DNA from: Anaeromyxobacter sp. Fw109-5
GTDB lineage: Bacteria; Myxococcota; Myxococcia; Myxococcales; Anaeromyxobacteraceae
NCBI RefSeq assembly: GCF_000017505.1
Contig: NC_009675.1
Coordinates: 3,109,001 to 3,173,000 of the forward strand
Reading direction: 5' to 3'
DNA: 64,000 nucleotides
This document shows positions 46,664 to 55,872 of the stretch, piece by piece. The first letter of the stretch is position 1; every line of letters begins with the position of its first letter. The position numbers and the translations under genes are program-made. Under the pieces are notes generated by a model. The model saw only the letters and a list, made by a program, of their open reading frames with translations, did no database searches and was not told the DNA's origin.

Positions 46664-47326
46664 ATGCCGCTCTTCGCGCTCGTGATTCCGGTCCTGCTCG
46701 CGGCGGATCTCGGCGCCGCGTTGCCCGCGGGGGCGCTTCCTGACGCCCGCGACCCCATCGCGCCGCTTCTCGCCGCCTCGCCCGCGGGCGAGCGCTTCGC
46801 CCACGAAGAGGACGTTCAGAGCGCGGTTCCACCAGGCCGATGGCTGGCCGCGTCGGGGGCGACGCTCCTCGGCGACGCAGCCGTCACGGGGCTCGCCCTC
46901 GCCGGCGCCTCGATGTCGGTCGATGCGTGGCTGCGAGACCGTCCGACGACCGCCGGGGGAGCCGTCACGGGCGTCGCGGTGCTCGCGGCGCTCGTCGCCC
47001 CGCCCGTGTTCGCGACGTGGGGGGCGCGCCGCGCGGGCGCGCCGGGCGAGCACGCGGGCCGCGCCTACGGTCTCGGCCTCCTCGCGCACATCGGCGGCGC
47101 CACCGCGGCGTGGGGGCTCTCCGCGGTCGCGCAGCGCCACACCTCCGTCGAGCCGGGCCCTGTCTTCGTGGCGGCGTTCGCGGTCTCGGAGCTGGCGCTG
47201 ATGCCGTGGGTGGTGACGCGCGCTCTCGGGGGAGCCTCGCTGGCGGACGAGCCGACAGCGCCGGTGGACGGAGGGCCCTCGACACGCGCGCGCCCGCTCC
47301 GCGACCCGGCGCTTGCTACGCGCTGA
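46664..47326 (+). CDS. Small membrane protein of unknown function
   Basis: 220 residues from ATG 46664 (GGGGG-type site just upstream); an earlier in-frame start at 46580 would add a Cys-rich stretch that looks non-coding. It has a signal peptide or first membrane helix (about 2-20), then a charged outer loop with A-S-P-A-G-E-R-F-A-H-E-E-D. Four hydrophobic segments rich in Ala and Gly follow (about 58-85, 95-120, 135-155 and 162-190), and the C-terminus is charged. I do not recognise a family. It sits in the accessory stretch between the repeat array and the HNH gene. Confidence 0.5.
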   Translation: MPLFALVIPVLLAADLGAALPAGALPDARDPIAPLLAASPAGERFAHEEDVQSAVPPGRWLAASGATLLGDAAVTGLALAGASMSVDAWLRDRPTTAGGAVTGVAVLAALVAPPVFATWGARRAGAPGEHAGRAYGLGLLAHIGGATAAWGLSAVAQRHTSVEPGPVFVAAFAVSELALMPWVVTRALGGASLADEPTAPVDGGPSTRARPLRDPALATR

Positions 47327-47567
47327 ACGAGTCGTCACCGACTCGAGTCACGACGAGACTCCTCCCTCGGTGGATCGCGAGGGGACGGCGCCGACGGCCG
47401 GGCGGCCGGACCGAGCCAGCGACACCGGCCCGTCCGATCACGCCGGACCTCGCCGCGATCGGATCCAGGTCGGAAATGCGCGTCTGGAAGGCTCGAGAAC
47501 GCAATCGGCCGATCGGGCTCGCTGCGTCTGCGATCGGTGGACTCCAAACCACGTCCATTGACCGTCA

Positions 47568-49283
47568 GTGTCAGACCTCCATGCCATCCTGTGCGCGATG
47601 GAGGCCGCGCTCCCCACGCTCGAGACGGACGCGGTGACGCCCGACGCCTCGCTGGCCGGCTTCGCGGCGCCGCGGCTCGAGCTGCCGCCGCTCACCCGGG
47701 CCGAGCTCGAGACGTGGTTCCGCGGCGGGGAGCCGGAGGCGGACGCGTGCGAGCACCTCCTCGCCTGGGCGGCGCGGGCGCGGGCCGGATTGGATCTCGC
47801 GATCGGCGAAGGGCTCGACGCGCTCAGGCGGCGGGAACGGCTCGCGGAGCTGGGCTATCACCTCGACGACTATGCCCGCGAGGTCCTCGACCTCGGGAAG
47901 CGCACGGCCGAGAACCTCGCCCGGCTCGGGGCTGGGCTGCGAACACGTCCTCTGCTCCGGGAGGCGCTGCGGTCCGGGCGCGTCCGGATCCGCGCGGCGG
48001 AGACGGTGCTGCCGGTCGCGGTCGGCGAAGCCGAGGCGCTCTGGATCGAGCGCGCCAGGGTGCAGACGGTCCGGGAGCTGGAGGAGGAGGTCCGCGCGGC
48101 GCGCGCGCAGCCGAACGACGATGGCGAGGAGGAGTGGGTCCGGCTGCGCACGCATCTGCCACCGAACGAGCGGCTGGTCGTCGACGAGGCGCTCGCGGCC
48201 GCCCGCGAGCAGCTGCCGGGCTCGACCCGCATCGAGCAGCTGGAGGCGCTCGCGCAGGAGTACCTTGCCGAGTTCTCGACCGACGGCGACTCCGACGAGA
48301 CGCGCCCGCTCGGGCCCGGGTTTCGCGCGTGCGGCCTCGGTCACCCTGCGCGGCGCGCGGCGGGCGGGGCCGCGACCGATCGATGCGCCGAGCTCCCCCC
48401 GGTTCCGGAGCTCGCCGCGCCGGACGTCCCGTTCGACGAGACCTCGACGGCGCAGGAGATCGACGAACGTCTCCGCGCGCTCTCCCGCCTTCGGATGGCA
48501 TGGGATTCGCTCATCGGATTCTGCGGGCACGCGGTGAAGCGGAGCGGGATGCACGTGCTCCTGGGGTACGGCGGCTTCCGCCAGTACGTCGAGGAGCGGC
48601 TGGGGCTCCCCGCGCGCGCGGTGGAGCAGCGCGTCGCGCTCGAGAAGCGGCTCTGGGACTCTCCGGCGCTCCAGGAGGCGCGGCGGCAGGGCGTGTCGTA
48701 CGAGAAGCTGCGGGTACTCGCGCGCCTGCCGGAGGCCGACATCGCCTCGTGGATCCCTCGGGCGCTCGAGGCGACCTGCATCGCGCTGAACCGCGAGGTG
48801 GAGGGCGAGCGCGACGGGCAGATGCGTGCGCGGCAGAAGCTCCTCGTTCCGCTGCCGCGCCGCGTGGCGGTGCTCCTCGAGGCGGCCGTCGAGGCCGTCC
48901 GGGGACGATTCGGGCGCGTACTCTCGACCGGGACGTGCCTCTCGGTCATCGCGTTCCATTTCCTCGCGTCGTGGAGAGGCGCGGGCAGACGTTCGAAGAC
49001 CCGTTCGCAGAAGATCCGCGACCGGGATCAGGGCTGGTGCCAGGTCCCGGGGTGCAGCCACCGCGCCGCCCACTCGCACCACATCGACTACCGCTCGCAC
49101 GGCGGCAGCGACGACCTCGAGAACCAGGTCGGCCTCTGCGCCTTCCATCACCTGCGCTGCATCCACCGCGGCTTTCTTCGCGTATTCGGACGGGCGCCGG
49201 ACCGGCTCATCTGGATGCTGGGCGAGACGGTCTGGAAGGGACCTCCGGTCCGGAGCGCCGGCGCAGAGCTGCTGGCGAGCTGA
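47568..49283 (+). CDS. HNH endonuclease-domain protein (DUF222-like architecture)
   Basis: 571 residues. A long helical N-terminal region (about 1-450) resembles the DUF222/13E12-type part that usually precedes an HNH domain. It is split into two similar-looking parts around a Pro/Ala linker (about 245-295). The HNH motif is near the C-terminus: W-C-Q-V-P-G-C, then S-H-H-I-D-Y-R-S-H-G-G, then D-D-L-E-N-Q-V-G-L-C-A-F-H-H. Both zinc Cys pairs and the catalytic His are there, so the nuclease may be active. Such genes are often multi-copy and may be selfish or defence-linked; no partner is adjacent. The GTG at 47568 is a weak start; the ATG at 47598 is an alternative. Confidence 0.75.
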   Translation: MSDLHAILCAMEAALPTLETDAVTPDASLAGFAAPRLELPPLTRAELETWFRGGEPEADACEHLLAWAARARAGLDLAIGEGLDALRRRERLAELGYHLDDYAREVLDLGKRTAENLARLGAGLRTRPLLREALRSGRVRIRAAETVLPVAVGEAEALWIERARVQTVRELEEEVRAARAQPNDDGEEEWVRLRTHLPPNERLVVDEALAAAREQLPGSTRIEQLEALAQEYLAEFSTDGDSDETRPLGPGFRACGLGHPARRAAGGAATDRCAELPPVPELAAPDVPFDETSTAQEIDERLRALSRLRMAWDSLIGFCGHAVKRSGMHVLLGYGGFRQYVEERLGLPARAVEQRVALEKRLWDSPALQEARRQGVSYEKLRVLARLPEADIASWIPRALEATCIALNREVEGERDGQMRARQKLLVPLPRRVAVLLEAAVEAVRGRFGRVLSTGTCLSVIAFHFLASWRGAGRRSKTRSQKIRDRDQGWCQVPGCSHRAAHSHHIDYRSHGGSDDLENQVGLCAFHHLRCIHRGFLRVFGRAPDRLIWMLGETVWKGPPVRSAGAELLAS

Positions 49284-49355
49284 ACCGCGGTGAGGATATG
49301 GCGCACAGGGCGCGGGCCTTTGCCCCGTCGTCGCACCCCGGGTCGCCGTCGCCAT

Positions 49356-50135
49356 TCAGAATCTCCCCACGAGCGCGAGGCCGCCGCCGAGCGGCGCGAG
49401 GGCGAGGCGTGCCGGGCCGCCGCGGGCGTGCAGGAGCGGGACGGCGGTCCCGACCGCCGCCCCGGCCACGAACCCCACCACCACGTCGGTCGGGAAGTGG
49501 TGGCCTCCCCAGACCCGCTCCACGCCCACGCTCGCGCCGCCCACGGCGGCCACGAGCCAGGGCCAGCGGCGCTCGCCGTAGCGGAGCCGGATCGTCCAGG
49601 CGGCGTCGGTGAGCGCCGCGACGGTGGCGCTCGTGTGGCCGGACCAGAACGCCCGGTAGGAGCCCGGCTCGCGCAGGTACGCGGGCTGGCCCTCGTACGC
49701 CCGCGGGATGGGGCGCTGGCTCGTGTACTTCGCGAGCGTGGTGAGCGCGCCGCTCACGGCGAGCGTCTCGGCGAACACCGTGAGGTCCTGCAGGAACGCG
49801 CGGCTTCCCCCGAGCACCGCCCAGTCCGCGAGCGGCGGGGCGAGCAGGGCGAGGAACAGCGTCGCCTGGCTCGCGTGCGCCGCGGCGTCGCTGTGGAGGC
49901 CGATCGCCCAGCGGTCGAGCGGGTTCACCTCGCCCTCGTCGCACGGGCAGCGCAGGTCGATGATCCGGTCCTCGAGCAGCCAGGGCACGAGGTTCGCGAG
50001 CCCCGCCCCCGCGACGATCGCGCCGTCCACCAGGGGGTCGACGCGGAACACCTCGGCCGGGTGCGCAGCCGCCGCGGGGGACGGGGCAGACACGATCACC
50101 GCTGCGGCGAGCGCGACGACCGCCCAGGACTTCAA
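49356..50135 (-). CDS. Exported PAP2-type lipid phosphatase
   Basis: 259 residues with a signal peptide (about 1-23). The acid-phosphatase signature is complete: K-Y-T-S-Q-R-P, then F-W-S-G-H-T-S (phosphate-binding and catalytic His), and R-V-W-G-G-H-H-F-P-T-D-V with the second His and Asp. There are about five membrane segments. Proteins of this type dephosphorylate undecaprenyl pyrophosphate, phosphatidylglycerol phosphate or lipid A outside the inner membrane. It lies 34 bp after the acvB-like gene, last in an operon with mprF and acvB, so a phospholipid substrate is likely. Confidence 0.85.
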   Translation of the reverse strand: MKSWAVVALAAAVIVSAPSPAAAAHPAEVFRVDPLVDGAIVAGAGLANLVPWLLEDRIIDLRCPCDEGEVNPLDRWAIGLHSDAAAHASQATLFLALLAPPLADWAVLGGSRAFLQDLTVFAETLAVSGALTTLAKYTSQRPIPRAYEGQPAYLREPGSYRAFWSGHTSATVAALTDAAWTIRLRYGERRWPWLVAAVGGASVGVERVWGGHHFPTDVVVGFVAGAAVGTAVPLLHARGGPARLALAPLGGGLALVGRF

Positions 50136-50169
50136 GAGCCCTCCCCTCCGCCGACGTCGCCCAGGCGAA

Positions 50170-51627
50170 TCATGGAGACCGCGAGCCGCCGTCGCCTGGT
50201 ACGCCTGCGGGTGCGTTCGCCGCCTCGCTCACGATCCGCCCGAGGCTCGGGTAGTCCCGATCGAAGTGATGCCCGCCCGGGAGCACGACCCGGTCGACCC
50301 AGGGCAGGTCCGCGAGGTGGGGGCAGAGGCTGTCCTGCTCGTCCGCGCCCTGCACGCACAGGAACCGGGTGGCGCCCGCCGAGGCGCGCACCGCCGCCTC
50401 CGTGGACGTCGCCGTGCTCCGCCGCGGGGTCGAGAACAGGTCGACGACGTGGACCTCGAACTCGGCGGACGTCCCGGGGCCGAGCATCGCGACGAGCTTC
50501 AGCGCGGCGCGCTGGTCGGCCGGGAGGCGCGTCGCGACGAACGGCACGATGTCGGCGCCCCGGGAGTAGCCGAGGAGGAGCAGCTCGCTCCGGCCCCACG
50601 CGGCGCGGTAGTGCGCGAAGATCCGTGCGACGTCCGCGGCGGTCTCGCCGGGCGTCCGTCGCCGCCAGAAGTAGCGGAGCGAGTCGAGCCCGACCACCCC
50701 GACGCCCGCGTCGGCGAGCGCGCGCCCCACCCCCTTGTCCAGGCCGACCCAGCCGCCGTCGCCCGTGAGGAGGACGGCGAGACGTGGACCGGGCTTCGCG
50801 GCGGGAACCTCGACGAGCGGCAGATCCTTCACCTGCGCACCCGCGTCCGGCCCTGGCTTCGCCGCTGGCGGCGGCGCCGTCCCGACCGGCCCGGCGTGGT
50901 GCGCCTCGATGCGCGCGATCTCGGCCGAGACGGCGTCCGCCCAGCGATCGCCGGGCGCGAGCGAGTGGGCGGCCCCGGCGACCACGGTCACGGCGAGGGC
51001 GGCGCGTGCTCGCCCGAACTCCTGCGCGCTCGCCGCGGGGCAGACGCGGTCGTCCGCCCCGGCCACGATCGCGAACGGTGCGCCCGGGCGGGCCTGGTCG
51101 CCCGGGAGGTCGCCTTCGGGCGTCCTGCGCGGCGGCGGCCCCGCGCCCGCGCAGAGCGTCACGCCGAGCGGCTTCCCGGGGCAGGGCGCGAGGGCGACCA
51201 CGCCCGCGAACGTGCCGTCGGGCGCCTGCGCCAGCGCGGCCCACGCCGCGGCGGCCCCCTGCGCATAGCCGACGAGCATCGGCCGGACGTACTCCTCGAG
51301 CCCGAGCGCCTTCTCGACGTGCTGGGCGAGCGATTCCAGGTCGCCCGCCGGGTAGACACAGCGGCCCGCCCGCCGGAGGGCGAGGTAGCCGGGCGTGTCG
51401 ATCGCGAGCACGAGCGCCCCCTGCGCAGCGAGGGCGTCGGCGAGGGCGAGCTCGCCGCGCGCGAGGCCACCCTCCCCGGAGAGGAGCAGCACCGCGCGCC
51501 GCGGCTGGCCCGCGGGAGCCCGGACGTGGACGGTACCGACGCCCGCGAGCTGGAGGGTGCGCGAGGACGGCGGCGGGGTCGCCGGGGCGCTCGCGCCGAG
51601 CAGCGCGGCGACGACGAGCGCGATCAT
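50170..51627 (-). CDS. AcvB/VirJ-family protein
   Basis: 485 residues, exported (signal peptide about 1-16). There are two alpha/beta-hydrolase-like halves. The N-terminal one (about 30-235) has M-L-V-G-Y-A-Q-G-A-A, with the nucleophile Ser replaced by Gln. The C-terminal VirJ domain (about 285-480) has L-L-T-G-D-G-G-W, D-S-L-R-Y-F-W and L-L-G-Y-S-R-G-A-D, with an intact Ser, plus a G-G-H-H-F-D segment. In Agrobacterium and Rhizobium AcvB hydrolyses lysyl-phosphatidylglycerol and is encoded beside lpiA/mprF. Here its start overlaps the mprF stop (ATGA), giving the same pairing. Confidence 0.85.
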   Translation of the reverse strand: MIALVVAALLGASAPATPPPSSRTLQLAGVGTVHVRAPAGQPRRAVLLLSGEGGLARGELALADALAAQGALVLAIDTPGYLALRRAGRCVYPAGDLESLAQHVEKALGLEEYVRPMLVGYAQGAAAAWAALAQAPDGTFAGVVALAPCPGKPLGVTLCAGAGPPPRRTPEGDLPGDQARPGAPFAIVAGADDRVCPAASAQEFGRARAALAVTVVAGAAHSLAPGDRWADAVSAEIARIEAHHAGPVGTAPPPAAKPGPDAGAQVKDLPLVEVPAAKPGPRLAVLLTGDGGWVGLDKGVGRALADAGVGVVGLDSLRYFWRRRTPGETAADVARIFAHYRAAWGRSELLLLGYSRGADIVPFVATRLPADQRAALKLVAMLGPGTSAEFEVHVVDLFSTPRRSTATSTEAAVRASAGATRFLCVQGADEQDSLCPHLADLPWVDRVVLPGGHHFDRDYPSLGRIVSEAANAPAGVPGDGGSRSP

Positions 51628-54191
51628 CGGGTCACCACGCCCTTCAGGCCGCGCGAGACGAGCGCCGCGACGTTCGTGAGCACGAGCGGCAGCCGGAACC
51701 CGCTCGGCGCGGCGAGGAAGCGGGGGCGCCACTCCGGCGCGAACTTCTCCTTGTACTGGCGGAGCCCCTGGAAGTTGTAGAAGTACTCGCCGTGCCGGTA
51801 GAGGCGGGCCCCGAGCCTGGTCCAGAGGGGCGCGAGCGTCCGGTCCTCCAGGCCCGAGAGCGGCGCCATCCCGAGGTTGAACGCCTCGTATCCCTCGCCG
51901 AGCCCCCAGCGCATGAGCGACACGAACAGGAAGTCCATGGTCGCGCGCGGCGCCTCGGCGACGTGGCGCATGAGATCCACCGACAGCTCCGCCCGGCACG
52001 TGCCCGCCCACACGTTCGCGAACGCGACGGGGCGGCCGTCGAGGAGCGCGAGCGCGACGGGCCCCTCGCGCAGGTAGCGCTCGTCGAAGTAGCCCAGCGA
52101 GAACCCCTTCTCGCGCGTGCTCCGCTCGGCGAGCCACGCGTCGGAGATGCGCCTGAGCTCCGGGACGAGGGGCGGCACGCGATCGGCCGGGACGAGCTCG
52201 AACGCGAGCCCGTCGCGCTCGGCCCGGTGGAACGCCTGGCGCAGCGGCCGCCGCTCCGCGCCGTCCAGGGAGAACGTGCGGAGCGGGACGATCGCCTCCT
52301 CCCCGAGCCGGTGGATCGCGAGCCCGAGGTCCAGGTAGCGCGGGAGCGCCGAGGGGCCGATCTGGTAGAAGCAGGCCCAGCCACCGTGGCGGTCCGACAG
52401 CTCGCGGAAGCGCCACGCCAGCTCGGTCGCGGCGCGGCTCGAGCCGATCGGATCTCCCATGGAGCACCAGGTCCGCCCCTCCACGCCGTACATGAGGAAC
52501 GACGCCCCGTCGTCGCCGAAGAGGATGGGCTTGTCCCCGAGGAGGGCGACGTGGGCGGTGGAGTCCTCCGCCCGGGCCACGATCGGCCGCAGGCGCGCGA
52601 GCTCCGCCTCTCCCGGCGGCGCGGGCTCGGGCGGCGCCGGGTGCACGAGGCGCACGATGCCGTAGAGCACGACCGCGCAGACGCCGACGACCGACGCGCG
52701 GAGGAAGCGCGGGGCCTCGGCGTGGAAGGCGAAGTCGAACCACAGGTCGCGCGAGTACTCGACGTGCCGGAAGGCGAACAGCCCGATCCAGAGCGACGCG
52801 CCGAGCACGGCGAGCACCGCCGCGATCCAGCCCGGCGACAGCGGCACGTCGAGGAGCGCGCTGCGCCGGTAGAACTGCCGCCGGAACGGCAGGAGCGCGA
52901 GGAGGAGCGCCGTGAGCAGCGACGCCTCCTCCCAGTCGAGGCCCTTCGCGAGCGACGCCGCCGCGCCGGTCGCGAGGAGCGCCACCGCCAGCACCCACGC
53001 CCCGTCGAGCCGCCGCGCGAGCGCGCGCGCCAGCAGGAGGAGCGCGGTGCCGACGAGGCTCCCCACCAGGTGCGACGCCTCGAGCAGCGCGAGCGGGATG
53101 GTGCGCCTCAGCAGGTGGAGGCGACCCGCGCCGGCGGGGGTCGCGCCCGACACGAGGAGGACCGCGCCCGCGATCATGCTCCCCAGCGCCGCCAGCCAGG
53201 GCACGACCGGCGCGAACGAGGCGTGCGCGACCCTCAGCGCGCGCCCCAGGCGCTCGCGCCGCACGACGAGCTCGTTCACGGCGAGGAGCGCGAAGGCGAC
53301 GACGAAGGGCGCGAGGTAGTAGACGAGCCGGTACGCGACGAGGCTCGACAGCACCGCCGGCGCGGGCACCGCGGGCGTCAGCGCCGCGAGCACGATCGCC
53401 TCGAACACGCCCACGCCGCCGGGGAGCTGCGAGGCGAGCGCCGCCACCTGGGCGACGACGAACAGGCCGACGAGGCCGGCGAGCGGGAGCGGCGACGACG
53501 GGGGCAGGAGCACTTGCAGGACCACCGCCGCGAGCACCCAGTCCGCGGCCGACACGGCCACCTGCGCGGCGGCCAGCCCGAGCGAGGGCAGCCGCACCGT
53601 GGCGCCGCCGATCCGCAGCTCGCGCCCGAGCGCGGCGAGCACGAGGTAGGCGGCGGTGATGGCGAGCGCCGCGAGGCCGAGCGCGCGCGCCACGAGCGGC
53701 GGGAGCGGCACCGGCGCGCCGGCGAGCAGCGCGACGCCGAGCAGGGGGAAGAGCCCCGCCCAGAGCTGGGCCGCCGTGAAGCCCACCACCTTCGTGATCT
53801 CCGCCGCGGACAGCCCCCACTGCGAGTAGAGCCGGAACCGCACCGAGCTGGAGGAGAGGAGCGCGAACCCGACGTTGTTCCCGAACGCGTAGGCGATGAA
53901 GGAGGTGAAGGCCACCCGACCGTACGGGAGCCTGCGGCCCGCGAAGCGCAGCGCGAGGAGATCGTAGGCCCCGAGCAGGAGATAGTCGGCGAGCGTGACG
54001 GCGACCGCGGCCGCCACGGCCGCGGCCGGCAGGGCCGAGAGCCCCCGCTCGACGTCCCGGAGGTGGAACGCCCGCAGCTCGGCGTGCAGCGACCAGGCCG
54101 CCACCCCGAGCAGCACCGGCGGGACCAGGGCCGCCGCGATCCGCCTGACGCGCGTGCGCATCGTTCGAGTGGCGCTTCCGAGCGGCCCCAT
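51624..54191 (-). CDS. mprF: Phosphatidylglycerol lysyltransferase (MprF/LpiA family)
   Basis: 855 residues. The N-terminal part has many membrane helices (about 15-545) with the LPG_synthase_TM/flippase signature (F-G-N-N-V-G-F-A-L-L...R-F-R-L-Y). The C-terminal cytoplasmic GNAT-like synthase domain (about 560-845) carries Y-G-V-E-G-R-T-W-C-S-M-G-D-P-I-G. The enzyme adds an amino acid, usually Lys from Lys-tRNA, to phosphatidylglycerol and flips it outward, lowering surface charge. I chose ATG 54191 with AGGG seven bases upstream; ATG 54161 is also possible. First gene of the mprF-acvB-PAP2 operon. The amino acid used cannot be told from sequence. Confidence 0.88.
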   Translation of the reverse strand: MGPLGSATRTMRTRVRRIAAALVPPVLLGVAAWSLHAELRAFHLRDVERGLSALPAAAVAAAVAVTLADYLLLGAYDLLALRFAGRRLPYGRVAFTSFIAYAFGNNVGFALLSSSSVRFRLYSQWGLSAAEITKVVGFTAAQLWAGLFPLLGVALLAGAPVPLPPLVARALGLAALAITAAYLVLAALGRELRIGGATVRLPSLGLAAAQVAVSAADWVLAAVVLQVLLPPSSPLPLAGLVGLFVVAQVAALASQLPGGVGVFEAIVLAALTPAVPAPAVLSSLVAYRLVYYLAPFVVAFALLAVNELVVRRERLGRALRVAHASFAPVVPWLAALGSMIAGAVLLVSGATPAGAGRLHLLRRTIPLALLEASHLVGSLVGTALLLLARALARRLDGAWVLAVALLATGAAASLAKGLDWEEASLLTALLLALLPFRRQFYRRSALLDVPLSPGWIAAVLAVLGASLWIGLFAFRHVEYSRDLWFDFAFHAEAPRFLRASVVGVCAVVLYGIVRLVHPAPPEPAPPGEAELARLRPIVARAEDSTAHVALLGDKPILFGDDGASFLMYGVEGRTWCSMGDPIGSSRAATELAWRFRELSDRHGGWACFYQIGPSALPRYLDLGLAIHRLGEEAIVPLRTFSLDGAERRPLRQAFHRAERDGLAFELVPADRVPPLVPELRRISDAWLAERSTREKGFSLGYFDERYLREGPVALALLDGRPVAFANVWAGTCRAELSVDLMRHVAEAPRATMDFLFVSLMRWGLGEGYEAFNLGMAPLSGLEDRTLAPLWTRLGARLYRHGEYFYNFQGLRQYKEKFAPEWRPRFLAAPSGFRLPLVLTNVAALVSRGLKGVVTR

Positions 54192-54332
54192 CCGGCCGCC
54201 CTGCTCCACCCGTCTGATGTCACCCGGCGCCCGCGCGCGGCTCAACGTCCGCGCGGGGCTGCGCTCGTCGCGGGCTGCGCCCCGGGGCCGCGCCCTGAGG
54301 CGCCGGCCACGATCGAAAGGGGGCCCCCTGCT

Positions 54333-54932
54333 TCAGCTGCGCGGGACCGCGGGGGCGCGCAGCACGCCGCCGACGTGCGGCAGGGCACGGGCCCGCGGCA
54401 TCTCGACGCGGGTGGGCGGCGCGATCACCTCGACCTCGACCGCGAGCGTGTTGCGGGCGGTGGAGAGGTCGCGCTGGAGCTGCCGCGCGTCGCCGAGGAC
54501 CACCTGGCGGCGCACGGGCTTCGTCAGGCTCGCCTCGACCCACAGCCGCGCCGCGAGGGCGGCGTCGCCGCCGGAGAGCGACGGCATGGAGATCGCGAAC
54601 GCCTCGCTGCCGGCGCGCGCGAGCGCCTCCAGCCCCGCGCGCGCGGCGGGCAGGAAGGCCTCGGGCGCGAGGGAGACGTCCGGCAGGCCGAAGCAGAAGA
54701 GCCGCGCGGGCCCCATGCGGCCGCCGGTGGGCAGGAGGAGCGCCTCGCCCCGCGCGCCCTCGAACAGGCCGTTCCGGATCGCGCGCGAGATGGCGCCGCA
54801 CATGCGCCAGTCCACGAACCCCGCGAGCCCCTGCAGCGGGCGCTCCGGCCCGACGAAGACGCCGACGGCGTCGACGTCGAGCGCGTCGAGCGCCGGGAGC
54901 CCCAGGTCAGCCACCTCGATCTTGAGGGCCAC
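54333..54932 (-). CDS. Stand-alone M17 leucyl-aminopeptidase N-terminal-like domain
   Basis: 199 residues. The sequence matches the N-terminal, macro-domain-like part of M17 leucyl aminopeptidases (E-V-A-D-L-G-L-P...A-V-G-V-F-V-G-P-E-R-P-L-Q-G-L-A-G-F-V-D-W-R...L-L-P-T-G-G-R-M-G). It then ends, with no catalytic C-terminal domain and no metal-binding motifs. An intact C-terminal half is not found in any frame nearby, so this is not a simple truncation in the window. It may act as a regulator or bind nucleotide-like ligands. Fourteen bp after nusB, at the end of the rib operon. Confidence 0.65.
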   Translation of the reverse strand: MALKIEVADLGLPALDALDVDAVGVFVGPERPLQGLAGFVDWRMCGAISRAIRNGLFEGARGEALLLPTGGRMGPARLFCFGLPDVSLAPEAFLPAARAGLEALARAGSEAFAISMPSLSGGDAALAARLWVEASLTKPVRRQVVLGDARQLQRDLSTARNTLAVEVEVIAPPTRVEMPRARALPHVGGVLRAPAVPRS

Positions 54933-54946
54933 GCCGCTCCCTTCTC

Positions 54947-55384
54947 CTACCGGTCCGTGCGGCGCCGCTCGGGCGGGAGCCCGGCGGCGACCTTGTCGAG
55001 GACGCCGTTCACGAAGGCGCCCGAGCTCTCGGAGCCGTACTTCTTGCCGAGCTCGATCGCCTCGTTGATCGCCACCTTCACCGGGACGTCCGTCCGGAGG
55101 AGCTCGTACACCGCCAGCCGCAGGACGTTCCGGTCCACCTTCGCCATGCGGTCGAGCCGCCAGTTGGTCGAGACGCCCTCGATGGTATCGTCGATGGTCC
55201 TGCGGTGGGCGGCGACGCCGCGCACGAACCCCTCGGCGTCCTCCATCACCTCCCGCTCCACCGGCTCGAAGCTCTTCCAGAACCGCGAGAGCGCGTCGTC
55301 GATCCCCTCGGCGGCGACGTCGATCTGGTAGAGCGCCTGCAGCGCCCGCTCGCGCGCCCTCGTCCGCTTCAGCGACACGATCAC
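54947..55384 (-). CDS. nusB: Transcription antitermination factor NusB
   Basis: 145 residues, all-helical. It binds boxA RNA with NusE/S10 in rRNA antitermination. The family features [34 protein letters not shown] and the closing [26 protein letters not shown] are present. The ATG overlaps the ribH stop (ATGA). The ribH-nusB pair is conserved widely in bacteria. Confidence 0.97.
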   Translation of the reverse strand: MIVSLKRTRARERALQALYQIDVAAEGIDDALSRFWKSFEPVEREVMEDAEGFVRGVAAHRRTIDDTIEGVSTNWRLDRMAKVDRNVLRLAVYELLRTDVPVKVAINEAIELGKKYGSESSGAFVNGVLDKVAAGLPPERRRTDR

Positions 55385-55872
55385 TCCGCCCGGCGGGGCG
55401 AGGGCACCTTCGCGGCCTCGCGCAGCACGTTCGCCTGCTCGACCGCGGCGACGGCCGCCTCCGCGCCCTTGTTGCCCGCCTTGACGCCGGCGCGCTCGAG
55501 CGCCTGCTCCAGGGTGTCGCAGGTCAGGATCCCCATCGACACGGCGCAGTCGGACTCGAGCGCGATCTGGGCCACGCCCTTCGTCGCCTCGCCGGCGACG
55601 TACTCGAAGTGCGGGGTGCCGCCGCGGATCACCGCGCCGAGCGCGACCACCGCGTCGTAGCGCGCGCTCCGCGCGACGCGACGGAGCAGCGCGGGGAGCT
55701 CGAAGGTCCCCGGGCAGCGGAACACGTCGATGTCGCCGTCCTTGACGCCGTGGCGCCGGAGCGCGTCGGCGGCGCCGACCAGCAGCTGCTCGGTGACGAG
55801 CGAGTTGAAGCGCGCGACCACCAGCCCGACCTTCAGCCCGGTCGCGACGAGCGAGCCCTCGTAGACGTTCAT
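55381..55872 (-). CDS. ribH: 6,7-dimethyl-8-ribityllumazine synthase
   Basis: 163 residues; joins the ribityl-amino-uracil from RibD with dihydroxybutanone phosphate from RibBA. Signature segments: V-A-R-F-N-S-L-V-T, the substrate loop [23 protein letters not shown] with its catalytic His, and [16 protein letters not shown]. Start ATG 55872 overlaps the ribBA stop by 4 bp, and its own stop overlaps nusB in the same way. Confidence 0.97.
   Translation of the reverse strand: MNVYEGSLVATGLKVGLVVARFNSLVTEQLLVGAADALRRHGVKDGDIDVFRCPGTFELPALLRRVARSARYDAVVALGAVIRGGTPHFEYVAGEATKGVAQIALESDCAVSMGILTCDTLEQALERAGVKAGNKGAEAAVAAVEQANVLREAAKVPSPRRAE

Noticed and set aside
47327-47567. tRNA or promoter-rich element before the HNH gene
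   Set aside because: Only a 6-bp hairpin (GAGTCG...CGACTC) and repeated GAGTC motifs were seen; no tRNA arm pattern such as GGTTCGA with paired ends.
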